DNA of 64,000 bases from Lutraria lutraria (Eukaryota; Mollusca; Bivalvia; Venerida; Mactridae): the NCBI GenBank assembly GCA_964023205.1, contig OZ026844.1:5640840-5704839 (forward strand), given 5' to 3'. A program made the translations under genes and the position numbers. The notes under the pieces were generated by a model, which saw only the letters and a list, made by a program, of their open reading frames with translations, was not told the DNA's origin and did not search any database. Position 1 is the stretch's first letter. Each line of letters opens with the position of its first letter. Positions 27,001 through 35,570 of this stretch are shown here, in pieces.

Positions 27001-30000
27001 CATTGATTATTTTGAACAAAATGACCTACAAATAAGGGCCACCTACCAATAAAGGCCATTTTTGTCATTTTTAAGGGACTGTTTAACCAGTAGAACTCAA
27101 TGTCCAACTAAACTTAGAGACTTATATGGTAATGACAGCAGTGTTGGTTCTTTAGAGGACTGATTTGTTGCTGAACTTTGGTCCCATTCCTCTGTCTGGG
27201 AAGTATATTATTTTCCCACTAAATTCAAACAAAAATCCCTCTTCAGTAGAATTATATTTTTCTTGAAAATATCTTGTGTGTAAAACAAAATTTGAAATAC
27301 ATACCCCATTATTATTTCCTGCCCAAGCAAGAGCCATGCCTGTTTTGTTCACACTGGAAAATGTGTGCTGAAATAGAAACAATGAGATAATTTACTATCA
27401 GGTACAAATAGAATATAACAAAGTACTGTAAGTACTCATGGATACTGAACTCACATAGACTTGCACTGATACTAGCATGTTAAATTTCATGTGATTATAG
27501 ATACAATATAATATTATAACTGTCACATGTTTGATTATTAAAGGAAGAAAAGCATGGGTATATTTAATATTATACTGTCATTGTTATCAGTGACTTTCAC
27601 ATTGAAGTGAAATAGTTTCCTCACATTTAAATTTACTGTAACTGATGGCAGAATTATGTTTTACACATTAACTACAGATAATATAATGTTAACAATTCAA
27701 TATTCTATATCCTGGTACAAACAATAGGATCAGGAAGTTAAACTTACTGTACAGATATCATCTAAGTGTATATTAATGTATCCAGAATTTACATTTTGAT
27801 AATTTATAATATTTAATATAGAACAATACAATACATGTACATTACCAAATATACTCAAATAAGTTACCCTCCCCAGGCCCTTCTTAAGCCATTTTAGGGT
27901 CCTGTATTCTGCCCCGTTTCCCAAGTAAAAAGTATACATTTTCCCCATTCATAAACTTATTCGAGATACTACCTAAAGAAAGTACCATATGTGAGTCTTT
28001 AAAAAGTCCCAATTTAGTATTTCCTGACACGAAAGGAACCTGATACCTGTTTGCCTAAACAATAAGAAGGGCTGCTCCCTTAATACTCCCAATCTTTAAG
28101 AAAACAAAAAACTTGTTAATTCTTCACATTACATCTAATGTATAAAAATTAGGGATGTAAACGGTTAATCGATTAATCGATTAACCGTTCGTTTGTTCGA
28201 TTAACCGGTTATTAAATCATTAATCGATTAACCGAAAAAAATAGAAAGAAGCAAGTAAAATATAATAATAACTTATAGAAAAATCGAAATTTTCATTTTT
28301 GAAACTCTGAAGTCTATACGCGCGTATTATCTTGTCAATAAATCAGTCGACCAAAGGTGCGAAAAATACGACAGTTGAGCAAATTAACAATTCATTGACA
28401 CCGACCTGGGACCATTATACACACTGACACGTATATTGTTGATTGTGTAATTAACTAATTGAGAAGCGATTTTTGGATATACGAGTAAACTTGCTGGATC
28501 TGGGACTTCCTAACAATTTGATAATTGTATCGCAAGTTATCATGTACAAAAAGTATGATATGTTATACTATATTAGAAAAAAGCGTCTGTCTGGATGAAA
28601 AAACGTAAAATGTAACCTTTGCGGTAATGCATGTATGTTATACTATGTATACACGTATGTTGTGTGTTACGTATTACTAAGACATGCTTATAAAATCGTC
28701 GAAAAATATCACTTTTTTCGTCTTTTGCATCTTTATTGATATAAACTGACAACCTTGTTCTTTATTAATTATCTCTGAGTTAAGACACTGGTATGATTGA
28801 ATTTTGCATCTTTGCATCAAACATAGCCGCTGATAATTATGAGAACGTGTTGACATTTGATACTCAATTGCACTAAGTGTGAAATACTTAAATACATCGA
28901 TTGGAATCACAATTAAATTCAGCATTACACCAATCAACCAATCAAATGATCGTTGTTGTAAGCTCCGCCCAATGTTCCAATTATAACCTGACCAAATTGG
29001 GTATGAAACAAGTACCGGTATGCCGTAATCTACTTTTTTGTAAACAAAATTACTATTAGTTGCCATTATGTTATTTGTAATTGATCATTGATATATATAA
29101 ACAGAAAATTGATAAGTACATACACGCATCACATCCAGTGGTAAATATATATTGATGAATATATACATTATCGCATTTCGTGTGATACGTCAGTGTCGCG
29201 GAAACTTGTGACAATTCATGTTATAAGCACTTCGTACAATTAACATACAGTTAATCGATTAATCGTTCGTATGAACGAACGATTAACCGATTAGTAAAAT
29301 CTTGACGAATTGACATCCCTAATAAAAATGTTCATAACAAAAATTGGACAAAATAAAAAACTAAACTTTAAAAGCTCCCCAGGGGTATCTATTAGAATAT
29401 AACTGGTATATCATTAAAGTAAACACTGTTCAAACAATGCAGACACAAAAACAATAAAGATTTCTTCTATATCAGTGTTGATATCTTTACAATGTTCTTG
29501 AATACAACTAACAAGTATTTGATTTTAGTTTATTGCAGCTCATGAAGTGTGTTTATCTTACATATACAAATGTATACATGTATATCATTCAAAACTAGAA
29601 ATGTGTAGGAAATGAATGCCCCCACTGAGAGCTAAGTCAAAAAGGGGCCACAACTCCAGTGAAAATGTTTGAATTTGAAAGAAAATCAAACTTGACCTGT
29701 ATTTCATTATCATACACCTTCATGTAAAATATCACTCGGAAACCAAAAAGCACGGACGGACCGGGGTAACATTTTATGCCCTTCCGTCATTTTGAAAGGT
29801 GGGGGGCATATCAAAAATAAGCAAATAATTGATTGAATTTTTTGTCTTGGTTTAAACTTAAGCCTTTGGTGCATTTGACAAGATTTCATCCTTTGCTTAG
29901 CTTCTATTCTGAGTAATATGATAATGTATTTTCCTTCAAAAGATTTGTCCCAGATCCTAATGGTTTTCTGAGACCTAAATACAAATCTCCATCAAGCATT

Positions 30001-33000
30001 ATAACTTAAAATGTCTGTTAATGTATTAAGTACTGGATAAGAATAAAAATTAGCCATTAAACCTAATCTGAAATTTGCATCAGGCTGTTAATAAGGTTTT
30101 ATTTGCATTAGAGAGTCTGTAGGACAAGTGTAAAATGTCATAAAGTCAAAATACAGCATGAAATGTAATGATGTAAACAAAAACAATGATTAGAGCTATA
30201 GGTTGTCACACAAGTAGTGACCCAATATAATCCACATGTTCGGCCAACGATTCAAAGATCGAACCATAAATCTTAAATCAAAGAGAAAAAATAACATACC
30301 GGTACTTCTCATTTTTATATTGTTGTAACCTTAGAATGCTGATTAATTGAGTTTTGTAAAATCATAAGTCTGATTAAATAATACTAATGCTTTATCATTA
30401 TAAATAATAAACAGGAACAATGCATTCTTATGTTCTACCACCAAACCGGCTTACTAGACACATGCACCTCTTTTCCCTTAGACAAATCCAAACTCCATGT
30501 GACTTTTATAAGTTTTCCTTTTACCCAGCTACCATCATACTTTGGAATTCTTTGCCAGCTGACATTGTACAGGCACCAACCCTGGACCAGTTTAGATAGG
30601 GGGCAACATAACTGTGCCATCATTTCTGAGTGGTTAGGCTGTATTTAATCTTTTACATTTCATCTTTTACTAACACTATCAGATTTGTTTCCATTCTCAC
30701 ACATACAATGATTATGTATGTATTAAATTCTCCTGTACATTTCATCTTAAAATTTCTAGCACTGACGTGAACCTGCACAAAATACTCGAAAGGGTGCGAT
30801 GCAGTATGAATAGATGGATAGGACAAGGGATTGAACCAAGGTACAAAATTATGCGTACATTCAGTACTGACTAGGGGAATGTTGCAATTTTGTATCACGC
30901 TTCCTGAATGAAAATTTAAATATGATATCAATGCATCAGGCCAACATTTTTTATTAATCAAGAATTAACTAAATCAAGCAGTTTTTAAACACACTTGAAG
31001 AATGTTTCTGATGAAACTATGTATCATCATATTTAACTTAAGTATTGGTAATTTGCAGTTTAACTAGATAATTGGCCCCCATACATAGAATTTTTGCTTA
31101 CAAATATTGCATCACATGAAATAACATAATACTGTAAAATGAGAAATTTTCGCAACAGCAAATAATACATGGCTTTTCAAAGTTAATAATTTTTTAATAA
31201 CCATTTCAAATATAATATTGTCTGTATGAATTCAGTTACATAAGAAAAATTATTTTGATTTTAATCTTCTTAATCCAAAAATCATTATACAAAATTAATA
31301 TTGGTAAAACACATTGCCAATCTGAACTTCTTAATCTTATACAATAATTGTAACAGTAAAAGTTACAATGTGAAAGTGTTCTACAAACTAAAATTAATAT
31401 AAATCTTTTCCATTTTGTGTGAAATAAATTATCCAATCTATACTAAGATTTTATGCAATTTATTGCCATAAGCATATCATAATAAATGATATTGATATAT
31501 GTATTGGTACGATATGATATTATTAATTCAATAATGATAAAAATTTGATATAAAATCTCTTACTAGACATCAAACCTGGGCGTGGTTTGAATTATTGAAC
31601 CGTAAACATTAGCGTTTTGATTGGCTATCAAAATTGAAAGGGGTGCATCAAATTCATTTATTTCATGAGATGATAATGATCTGACACTTTGTTAATTGCT
31701 CAGCTTAAAAAAACACAGTAGGTGTTATATTCGAATTAACATTGCCGTCTTATTTGATGACGGATTTCAAAGCGGTTTTCTTAGTTTTGTAGTGGAAATG
31801 TTAATCTTGGGAACCGTGCCTTAGAATTTTGATACTTGTTTTCATTTTTTATGTATGGCGTATTACATAATAAATAGTGGGGTTCTGGCTACGGAATTTC
31901 TTTAAACTAAAGTCAAGTATCTAACGAACCGAGGATGTTATAAAAAACTGAGGCACGGTTCCCTGCATTATACATTTATGGTGATTTTAAGGCTATTTGT
32001 TGTAATATATTACTATATTATATATACAGAGTAGCTATCGGTGTTAAAAAAATTGTAAATTAAGTGCGATATTGATTATAGAAGACCAATCAAATGTAAT
32101 ATTTGTCTCAAATCACTTGTAATGCACTTAATACAGTGGGTTTATTTTAGTATATAATTATGGTTTAGTTTTTAAATCTATAAATTGGTGACACTTGATT
32201 TGACCTGATATCCAAGCCTGTTACCTTAACTGAGTTTTTTAACAACTATCAATTAATCAAAGGCCTGAAGGCCTGAAATGAGATGAATTTTGTGATGCAG
32301 GGATATCTCTGAGTCGATACAAAATTTAAAACTGTATCAATAAATCTGTCCGAAACGAGGACCAAGTACTGTTTATTTAATCAAATATTAAAGTTCAAGG
32401 AACACACTGCCTGTTTAACCCTTTACTTTATAGCCCCCTAGTCAATATACATACTGTATACTGATAATGGATCAGATAAACTTGGTACACTGTCTTCATA
32501 CAGGTTATTGGGAAATGCTGTTTTGACACATGTCTACTTCATCATTTGTTTATTATACTAAATATTAATCCCATCAAATTATAGTAAATATAAAAGTTGT
32601 TCATAATCTAATAACCTTTTTATGGTGTCATTTTTGTAACTGTGGGATAAATATTGAAAGAAATAAAGGGGAACATAAATTGCAAAAAATAATCTGTAAG
32701 CTTATTTTTGCCTTTTCTGATTTTTTTCTATTGACACCTGGTCCTTTTTATCATTTCATTGTAATGCTAAATAATGGTTTTATGATTTCTGAATTATGCC
32801 AAATTGATTGTATTAAGTTTATCTTACTTGCTATCCAAAAATATCTGATGTTAGGCAAATATTTAGGGCAATACAATGTGAACAAACTGATACAAAGTCC
32901 GTTTTTTTTCCTTATCCCTTTTCTTAAATTTGTCATTTCTGGTTACTATGAGACACCCAATAAAAAATCTTTAAGCAAGAATTGTTATTGCGAACTCTAA

Positions 33001-34215
33001 ATTATGCTTTGGGCTGTAAAAATCAACACTTTACACTCAAGACTAAATAAACGTGCAAAGGTGAAACATGGCTCAGTGCCAGTGATTGACGGTGCACGTT
33101 CAGGAATTTATGTCCGACAATCAAGGTCATCCTGACCCAGACAGAGTGTCTGATAAATGTGTCAAGTTCAAAGGATGTTTTTAAAACAATCAGAATTTTT
33201 CAGATGTTGTGAAAGTGTACCATAGACCTAGTTGATCAAGATGTGTTCAGTAGCTCACAAAATATTGCTTTTGAAAGAGTCTATGTCAGTTATAAATGAA
33301 AAATTGCAAAATACCCTTTGAAAATACTAGAACCAACAGCTTTTTAAGTTAGCATGTGTCAAAGGTCTTGACCATGTGAGGATGAGTCAGACTAAAAGTG
33401 TGTGAGGCACACAGTACAATTACTATTTTTGGTACTTTGAACTTAATAATTGATACCTAACATAATGGGGAATACTATTGTTAAAAATTATGATTTGAAA
33501 AAATGACGTTGAAGTGTACATCTAGGGGAGGAAGACTTACGGGTATTACTACATGTATACAGATCGAGGGTTCAGCGCAACAGTGTCGTAACTCATATTG
33601 AAATAAGAACAAGATACGACAGTGTTGCGCTGAGCCCTCGAGATACTAACCAAGTTCTATGTACAGTAATATCTAAATTTTATACAGACAGATATTGGAA
33701 GTACAGCACAGAATATAATTTTTACATGAGTTACTAAAATAACTAATTAATCAATGATCAATCTGTCTGTACAAGAATATTGTGATTCACTTCTAAAGAT
33801 TAACAAAAACACAAAGTTCTATCTTTTTCCAGCTCATAAATTGATCTAGTTTTATGTGAAAATAAAACAGTAAGAAATAATTTTTGGTATAAATGTAAAG
33901 CTGACAATATTTCATAACAATTTAACATACCGAATCATCAAATTTCTCGCTCATACTCTTAACTTGGTTTTCTTGAGCTTTACATGTGTCATCCTCGCTG
34001 ACGTCTCTCCTGTGAATGTTATGAAAGGAACTGTCAACATCTATGTCAACTTTAATGGAAGCCGCATCATTTGCATCAAAGGTAACAATGTTATTTTTGG
34101 AAATACCATTCAATGGTTGAGAAGCGGTGACCAAACTGGTCGTAAAAAAGACCACAGTGAATAAAATCATCAGAAAATTGTTTCTACGACGAAGAAATTC
34201 TTCCTTATTCGCCAT
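4579..34215 (-). CDS. SORT1: Sortilin (VPS10-domain sorting receptor), complete 22-exon gene
   Basis: Type I membrane receptor that sorts cargo between trans-Golgi, endosomes and cell surface. Coding exons, in transcript order: 34215-33931, 27367-27305, 23217-23153, 22621-22516, 20637-20482, 17988-17808, 17303-17155, 16375-16292, 15463-15403, 13750-13500, 12700-12613, 11624-11548, 11358-11199, 10902-10780, 10336-10219, 9191-9117, 8557-8441, 7840-7723, 6889-6735, 6056-5915, 5494-5351, 4593-4579. They total 2733 nt, giving 910 aa (human sortilin is about 830). Every junction has GT/AG borders and joins in frame. Order: signal peptide, beta-propeller, 10CC module, one membrane helix, acidic tail. 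Stretches such as GPHHYVIGDSGG, YRKIPGDQC and FMHV match vertebrate sortilin closely, which argues against SORL1 or SORCS; no PKD, LDLR or fibronectin modules are present. The start at 34215 has a strong context (AAGATGG) and precedes a signal peptide; an in-frame ATG at 34326 would add 37 residues. Confidence 0.97.
4665..4890 (+). repeat. SINE-like repeat 'tttatttgggttaaacacc', copy 1
   Basis: Shares 'agttttcctggact', 'gcaacttctccatatgtgga' and 'gaagggtatgatctgc' with 5585-5880, 58725-58965 and, inverted, 54490-54720. It sits 70 bp upstream of the last sortilin exon. Confidence 0.7.
5156..5330 (+). mobile_element. CAGTCAAA-family MITE overlapping the sortilin exon 21 downstream intron
   Basis: Runs from CAGCTAAACCTGTG to GATTTGACTG with TA at the right end. 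It contains just two units of the 18-bp motif (GAATAAAGGCCACCCTGT), as expected of the ancestor of the minisatellite. It ends 20 bp short of the exon 21 donor. Confidence 0.75.
5585..5880 (+). repeat. SINE-like repeat 'tttatttgggttaaacacc', copy 2
   Basis: 'ttttcctggact', 'cctctccacatgtggagg' and 'ggaagggtatgatctgc', ending in 'aacccaaataaactc'. Between sortilin exons 20 and 21. Confidence 0.7.
6415..6725 (+). repeat. SINE-like repeat family 'gtgtccagaggacac', copy 1
   Basis: Shares 'aaaaaggggcc', 'attattatacaccttcatgtaaa' and 'tatgcccttctgccat' with 20888-21120 and 29597-29820. The 81-codon ORF starting at 6578 lies in it and is spurious. Confidence 0.7.
6735..6889 (-). CDS. SORT1: Sortilin exon 19: transmembrane exon
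   Basis: Residues 760 to about 810. A short acidic stalk is followed by a single hydrophobic helix (about 781-802, VLAIIIAGGVFILIAIMTVFF) and a basic stop-transfer cluster (GRKFLLLRRH). The final His is completed by the first base of exon 20. A SINE-like repeat (6415-6725) abuts the donor in the next intron. Confidence 0.94.
7723..10902 (-). CDS. SORT1: Sortilin exons 14-18: 10CC module
   Basis: The juxtamembrane cysteine-rich region characteristic of VPS10 receptors. The five exons contain exactly ten cysteines: RKC, SGC, WC, KPC, TC, YEC, DKC, DIC, DQC and KVC, at about residues 613-745. Diagnostic strings are CDYGYFRP, CLHGHDEKL and YRKIPGDQC. These ten are expected to form five disulfides that brace the propeller. 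The exon joins at 10219/9191, 9117/8557 and 8441/7840 split codons for Trp, Cys and Gly, and the residues produced are those expected from vertebrate sortilin. Confidence 0.95.
8186..8392 (-). mobile_element. Palindromic 210-bp MITE (TACTGTGGAATCATT), copy 1
   Basis: Starts TACTGTGGAATCATTAAT, ends AAATGAAAATACATGTACAGTA. Contains GGGGATTTGATTTTGTGGGTCG. Same family as 11932 and 15484. Confidence 0.75.
8955..9085 (-). repeat. tRNA-derived SINE fragment
   Basis: Read on the minus strand it has a tRNA-like pair of boxes (GTTGAGTGGGTAACGTGCTG .. GTGGGTTCGATTCTC). The body 'ggacactgaaaaagcg' is shared with 13285-13400; a third copy lies at 42515-42600 in the opposite orientation. Confidence 0.6.
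10365..10525 (+). mobile_element. CAGTCAAA-family MITE
   Basis: Starts TA-CAGTCAGACCTTTGTTTTA and contains GAATAAAGGCCATT and CAATAAAGGCCATATTTTG as in other copies. The right inverted repeat is eroded. It sits 30 bp upstream of the sortilin exon 15 acceptor. Confidence 0.7.
10965..11160. repeat. Dispersed repeat 'AAAGTACTGAAAGTACTCATGG', copy 1 (uninterrupted)
   Basis: Begins AAAGTACTGAAAGTACTC and runs through 'actgaacttacatagacttgc', 'ggcagatgtaga' and 'ggtccgcataaaaatt', ending ggggcataa. Other copies: 18058-18121 continued at 20283-20390, 21256-21500, and a partial at 27420-27475. SINE-like, origin unknown. Confidence 0.75.
11199..27367 (-). CDS. SORT1: Sortilin exons 2-13: VPS10 beta-propeller
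   Basis: Residues 96 to about 575 form the ligand-binding ten-bladed propeller known for this family. Asp-box-like blade motifs recur: TTDYGITY (exons 3/4 junction), STDAGDNF (exon 7), STDYGNSF (exon 8), ISRDGGYTW (exon 12) and SMDEGRCW (exon 13). Exon 10 carries the well-conserved SLRGVYITSQMS and TMITFDRGGEW. Exons are 61-251 nt with mixed phases. Intron 2 (23218-27304) holds the 18-bp minisatellite, intron 5 (17989-20481) the nested transposons, and intron 8 (acceptor near 16376) a 105-bp tandem duplication. Confidence 0.95.
11665..11905. repeat. Dispersed repeat 'gttgcagcctagacaaagca', copy 2
   Basis: Same order of words as 1-245, in sortilin intron 11 just upstream of exon 12. Confidence 0.65.
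11932..12142 (+). mobile_element. Palindromic 210-bp MITE, copy 2
   Basis: TACTGTATTTTCATTTATTT ... GAATCATTTATTTTCG read from the right end: inverted, TA-ended. The internal GATTTCGTGGATGAGC and CCCACGAAATCCACG form a strong hairpin. Confidence 0.75.
12177..12356 (+). mobile_element. CAGTCAAA-family MITE
   Basis: Starts CAGTCAAATCTGTG, ends CACAGGGTTGACTG followed by TA. Full-length copy. It is followed 54 bp later by another MITE family (12411). Confidence 0.75.
12411..12568 (-). mobile_element. CAGTACAACCTCT-family MITE
   Basis: Flanked by TA on both sides; right end GGAGAGGTTGTACTG. The interior has repeated 'gttgttg..ctctagag' words. It shares length and sequence with the copies at 16911, 41454 and 44181. 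Confidence 0.75.
13285..13400 (-). repeat. tRNA-derived SINE fragment
   Basis: 'gggacactgaaaaagcgtcc', then 'gaatcgaccccacaaccttt' and 'cagcgcattaccgctagccc', i.e. B and A boxes in reverse. Same family as 8955-9085. Confidence 0.6.
15484..15694 (+). mobile_element. Palindromic 210-bp MITE, copy 3
   Basis: TACTGTATATTCATTTATTT ... AATGAATGATTCTACAGTA. About 20 bp upstream of the sortilin exon 9 acceptor. A partial relative is at 44555-44640. Confidence 0.75.
16404..16613. repeat. 105-bp tandem duplication in sortilin intron
   Basis: 16404-16508 and 16509-16613 are direct repeats differing at two positions that I could find (ctgc/ccgc and gaaac/gaaat). It starts 29 bp upstream of the exon 8 acceptor and spans the upstream region where the branch point and polypyrimidine tract would lie. 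Confidence 0.9.
16911..17087 (+). mobile_element. CAGTACAACCTCT-family MITE
   Basis: TA-CAGTACAACCTCTCCAGAG ... GAAGAGGTTGTACTG-TA: clean inverted termini and TA duplication, 177 bp. It lies just downstream of sortilin exon 7. Confidence 0.85.
18122..20282. mobile_element. 2.16-kb TA-flanked element, host of a nested foldback
   Basis: Ends CAGTAAATCTTGCTCATGCG and GGTCGCTTAATACAAGATTGACTG form an inverted repeat, with TA on both sides (18120-18121 and 20283-20284). Subterminal 'aagcgacc' words repeat at both ends. Without the nested 1.2-kb insertion it would be about 950 bp. No transposase ORF. In sortilin intron 5. Confidence 0.87.
18658..19859. mobile_element. 1.2-kb foldback element with 8-bp target duplication (hAT-like)
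   Basis: Termini CAAAGGGGTTTGTCAC and GTGACAAACCCCTTTG are perfect inverted repeats. TTCTCAAC flanks both ends (18650-18657, 19860-19867). Most of the element is one long inverted repeat (about 580-bp arms, centre near 19250); for example the stretch at 18880-18960 pairs with 19555-19640. An 8-bp duplication suggests the hAT superfamily. No ORF. Confidence 0.87.
20652..20796. repeat. Three tandem units of about 46 bp
   Basis: 'tcaatcattatctag' recurs at 20652, 20697 and 20744, with shared 'tgcaacaca' and 'catgttatcacatt'. Just upstream of the sortilin exon 5 acceptor. Confidence 0.75.
20888..21120 (+). repeat. SINE-like repeat family 'gtgtccagaggacac', copy 2
   Basis: 'gtgtctggaggacac', 'taaaaaggggc', 'atacaccttcatgtaaa', 'tatgcccttctgccat', ending 'caggggcataaaa'. 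Confidence 0.7.
21256..21500. repeat. Dispersed repeat copy 3, interrupted by the 76-bp palindrome
   Basis: Same sequence order as 10965-11160 but with the 76-bp element inserted between 'cagatatagata' and 'gtagtacttaggtccgc'. Confidence 0.75.
21356..21431. mobile_element. 76-bp palindromic element, copy 1
   Basis: CGAGGGTTCAACGCAACAGT ... CGCTGAGCCCTCG, a near-perfect inverted repeat end to end. It is flanked by AAAT on both sides (21352-21355, 21432-21435) and lies inside a dispersed repeat whose uninterrupted copy is at 10965-11160. Confidence 0.85.
21680..22195. repeat. Diverged tandem repeat, period about 125 bp
   Basis: Recurring 'acacaaaatttcatc', 'aagttattgaccagaaactg', 'ttttctatttttagtaacag' and 'tgaccttgaccttactgg', about four degenerate units. 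A fragment is at 24600-24715. Confidence 0.65.
22642..22772 (+). mobile_element. CAGTACAACCTCT-family MITE, truncated
   Basis: Left end CATTACAACCTCTACAGAG and interior match the 16911 copy; the right third is missing. It starts 20 bp upstream of the sortilin exon 4 acceptor. Confidence 0.7.
24808..24883. mobile_element. 76-bp palindromic element, copy 2
   Basis: CGAGGGCTCGGCGCAACACA ... GCGTTGAACCCTCG, same length as the other two copies, opposite orientation. The flanks (AGAT / ACCC) show no duplication. Confidence 0.8.
25306..27085. mobile_element. MITE (CAGTCAAA family) carrying the minisatellite
   Basis: The left end, CAGTCAAAGCTGAGTTAGCA, and the right part (AAAATGACC..GGGCCACC..CAATAAAGGCCAT) match the beginning and end of the 170-180-bp MITE seen whole at 5156-5330 and 12177-12356. 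The interior is replaced by the 18-bp array. The right terminus is degenerate. Confidence 0.75.
25334..26987. repeat. 18-bp minisatellite, about 92 units
   Basis: Tandem copies of an 18-bp unit such as GAATAAAGGCCACCCTGT. Variants are AAAGACC / AAAGGCC / AATGGCC with CACCCTGT or CACTGTGT. One irregular unit near 25568-25585 shifts the phase. It lies in sortilin intron 2, ending about 320 bp downstream of the exon 2 donor. Because 18 is a multiple of 3 and the unit has few stops, long spurious ORFs (up to 473 codons) run through it on both strands. Its flanks (25306-25333 and 26988 to about 27085) are the two ends of a common MITE. Confidence 0.97.
28150..29321. mobile_element. 1.17-kb hAT-like element, ends TAGGGATG
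   Basis: Starts TAGGGATGTAAACGG and ends GACATCCCTA. ATAAAAAT is duplicated exactly on both sides (28142-28149 and 29322-29329), an 8-bp target duplication. Subterminal repeats of TTAATCGATTAACCG occur at both ends. No transposase. In sortilin intron 1. Confidence 0.88.
29597..29820 (+). repeat. SINE-like repeat family 'gtgtccagaggacac', copy 3
   Basis: 'aaaaaggggccacaactcc', 'atacaccttcatgtaaa', 'tatgcccttccgtcat', ending 'ggggggcatat'. In sortilin intron 1. Confidence 0.7.
33565..33640. mobile_element. 76-bp palindromic element, copy 3
   Basis: CGAGGGTTCAGCGCAACAGT ... GCGCTGAGCCCTCG, flanked by AGAT on both sides (33561-33564, 33641-33644). In sortilin intron 1, 290 bp downstream of exon 1. 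Confidence 0.85.
33931..34215 (-). CDS. SORT1: Sortilin exon 1: signal peptide and propeptide
   Basis: Encodes residues 1-95. A basic n-region (residues 1-13, LRRR) is followed by a hydrophobic stretch (about 14-30, MILFTVVFFTTSLVTA), a typical signal peptide. A His-Arg-Arg at residues 68-70 could be the propeptide cleavage site, but it lacks Arg at P4, so it is weaker than the RxxR furin site of vertebrate sortilin. DDTC at 75-78 aligns with the first cysteine of the vertebrate mature chain (DEEC). Donor GTATGT lies at 33930. Intron 1 (27368-33930, 6.6 kb) is the longest and holds an hAT-like element, a SINE-like copy and a 76-bp palindrome. Confidence 0.93.
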
Positions 34216-35556
34216 CTTGGTTGTGTTGTGGGTCACATGACTTGCGGTGCACATAAACTTATCTCCTAAGTAAATTTGTTCAGTACAGATGTAAACTGGT
34301 TCCCGTTCCATGATGCAGTGCACCAAAGGAACAGGTACGGTCTAAATTTTCCAGCGTTCTGATTGGTCAACCCGTTTTGGCTATTTCATTGGTTGCTGTT
34401 CATTCAAGAAACATCGGGGATTTCCGTACATCTGATAATGTACGCGGAGATGTTAGTGCTAATGTTTGAATATCTCATGGATACCCTTTATTCAAAATAA
34501 AAAATATATATACTAGAAGTTATTATGTGAATATTCGTTACAGTATAGTCATATAACATATCAAAGATAGATATCTTGAAACTATCAATTAATGCCTTGA
34601 TTTATTTTTTATTGTTTAAATGATTTTCTTTTTAAAAAAATCATATGTATAAATATATATATGCATAGTTCGGTCTAATATGTATTAATTCCTTTAAAAC
34701 ACATTTTTCTTTATTTACAATTAAAATATATATCTTATATACAAAATGTATATCAGTATATATGTCAAGTGTCGTTTTAAGTAATTATTTTGTTACTTAA
34801 TTTCTTTTCGTTAACATCTGACTTCACAGAACTAAATTAGGAGTAATTAATTAAGATTATGATCTATGCTGTATATTGTAAATTTAACATGGTATCAGGC
34901 ACAAGTGCTAAAGAATATATCGACCCCCTTCGGTGAAATGATCCATAAAATATTTCTCCCTTATAAGGGTCCAGGAAGTGAGACGGTCGTGTTACGTAAT
35001 ATTGCATAACAACTTCTTAATTGGCTACTTATCTTGATTTTATCAATGCATGTATTGAAATTGAGACAATGATATATACTGGTCAATTGATGATCAACTA
35101 TACTGTTTGCATTAATTAATTTTAAAACACGTAGTCCAGAATCAGATTGGGCACGACTTTTAAATTTATTATTGGCATCGCATATTTATATGAATTTTAT
35201 AAGAATATAAAATCAGGTTGTAACACTCAAAAAGTTGCGATTGTGTCCGGTGATTAATGTTATTTGACAGTTCAACGAATAATTATAAAAAAAATAAAAA
35301 AAATTATAAAAATCTACATGAGTGAAAAAAATTCTCCCACACCGACCGTGATCGAGTACTCGATTTTAAAAATATTTCTTAAATATATTTTTTAAGGGTC
35401 GGTATTCTATTTCAAAATACATTTAAGTACGTTGTGTGTATTTAAATGCTACTTAATTAAGTGTTCCAACGACCAAGATCAGAAAATAACTATCCAGTTC
35501 CCTAAAAATTATCTATTATTTAAATTACGCGCGAAATGTTCGTGGATAATGCAAAG

Positions 35557-35566
35557 TCTCGCGAGA
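35557..35566. promoter_or_regulatory. TCTCGCGAGA palindromic promoter element
   Basis: Exact match to TCTCGCGAGA, a palindromic core-promoter motif known from vertebrate housekeeping promoters. It lies 340 bp upstream of the TEX264 start codon and five bases before a second palindrome. The exact 10-base match in a promoter position is suggestive; function in molluscs is inference. Confidence 0.55.
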
Positions 35567-35570
35567 TCCC

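Noticed and set aside
25582..27006. 473-codon ORFs on both strands as protein genes
   Set aside because: Both arise from an 18-bp period lacking stops. They lie within a sortilin intron and have no start context, domains or splice evidence.
33922..34326. Sequence upstream of the sortilin start as coding (starting at 34326)
   Set aside because: It would place 37 residues before the signal peptide; the ATG at 34215 has the better context. Kept as an open point in the findings.
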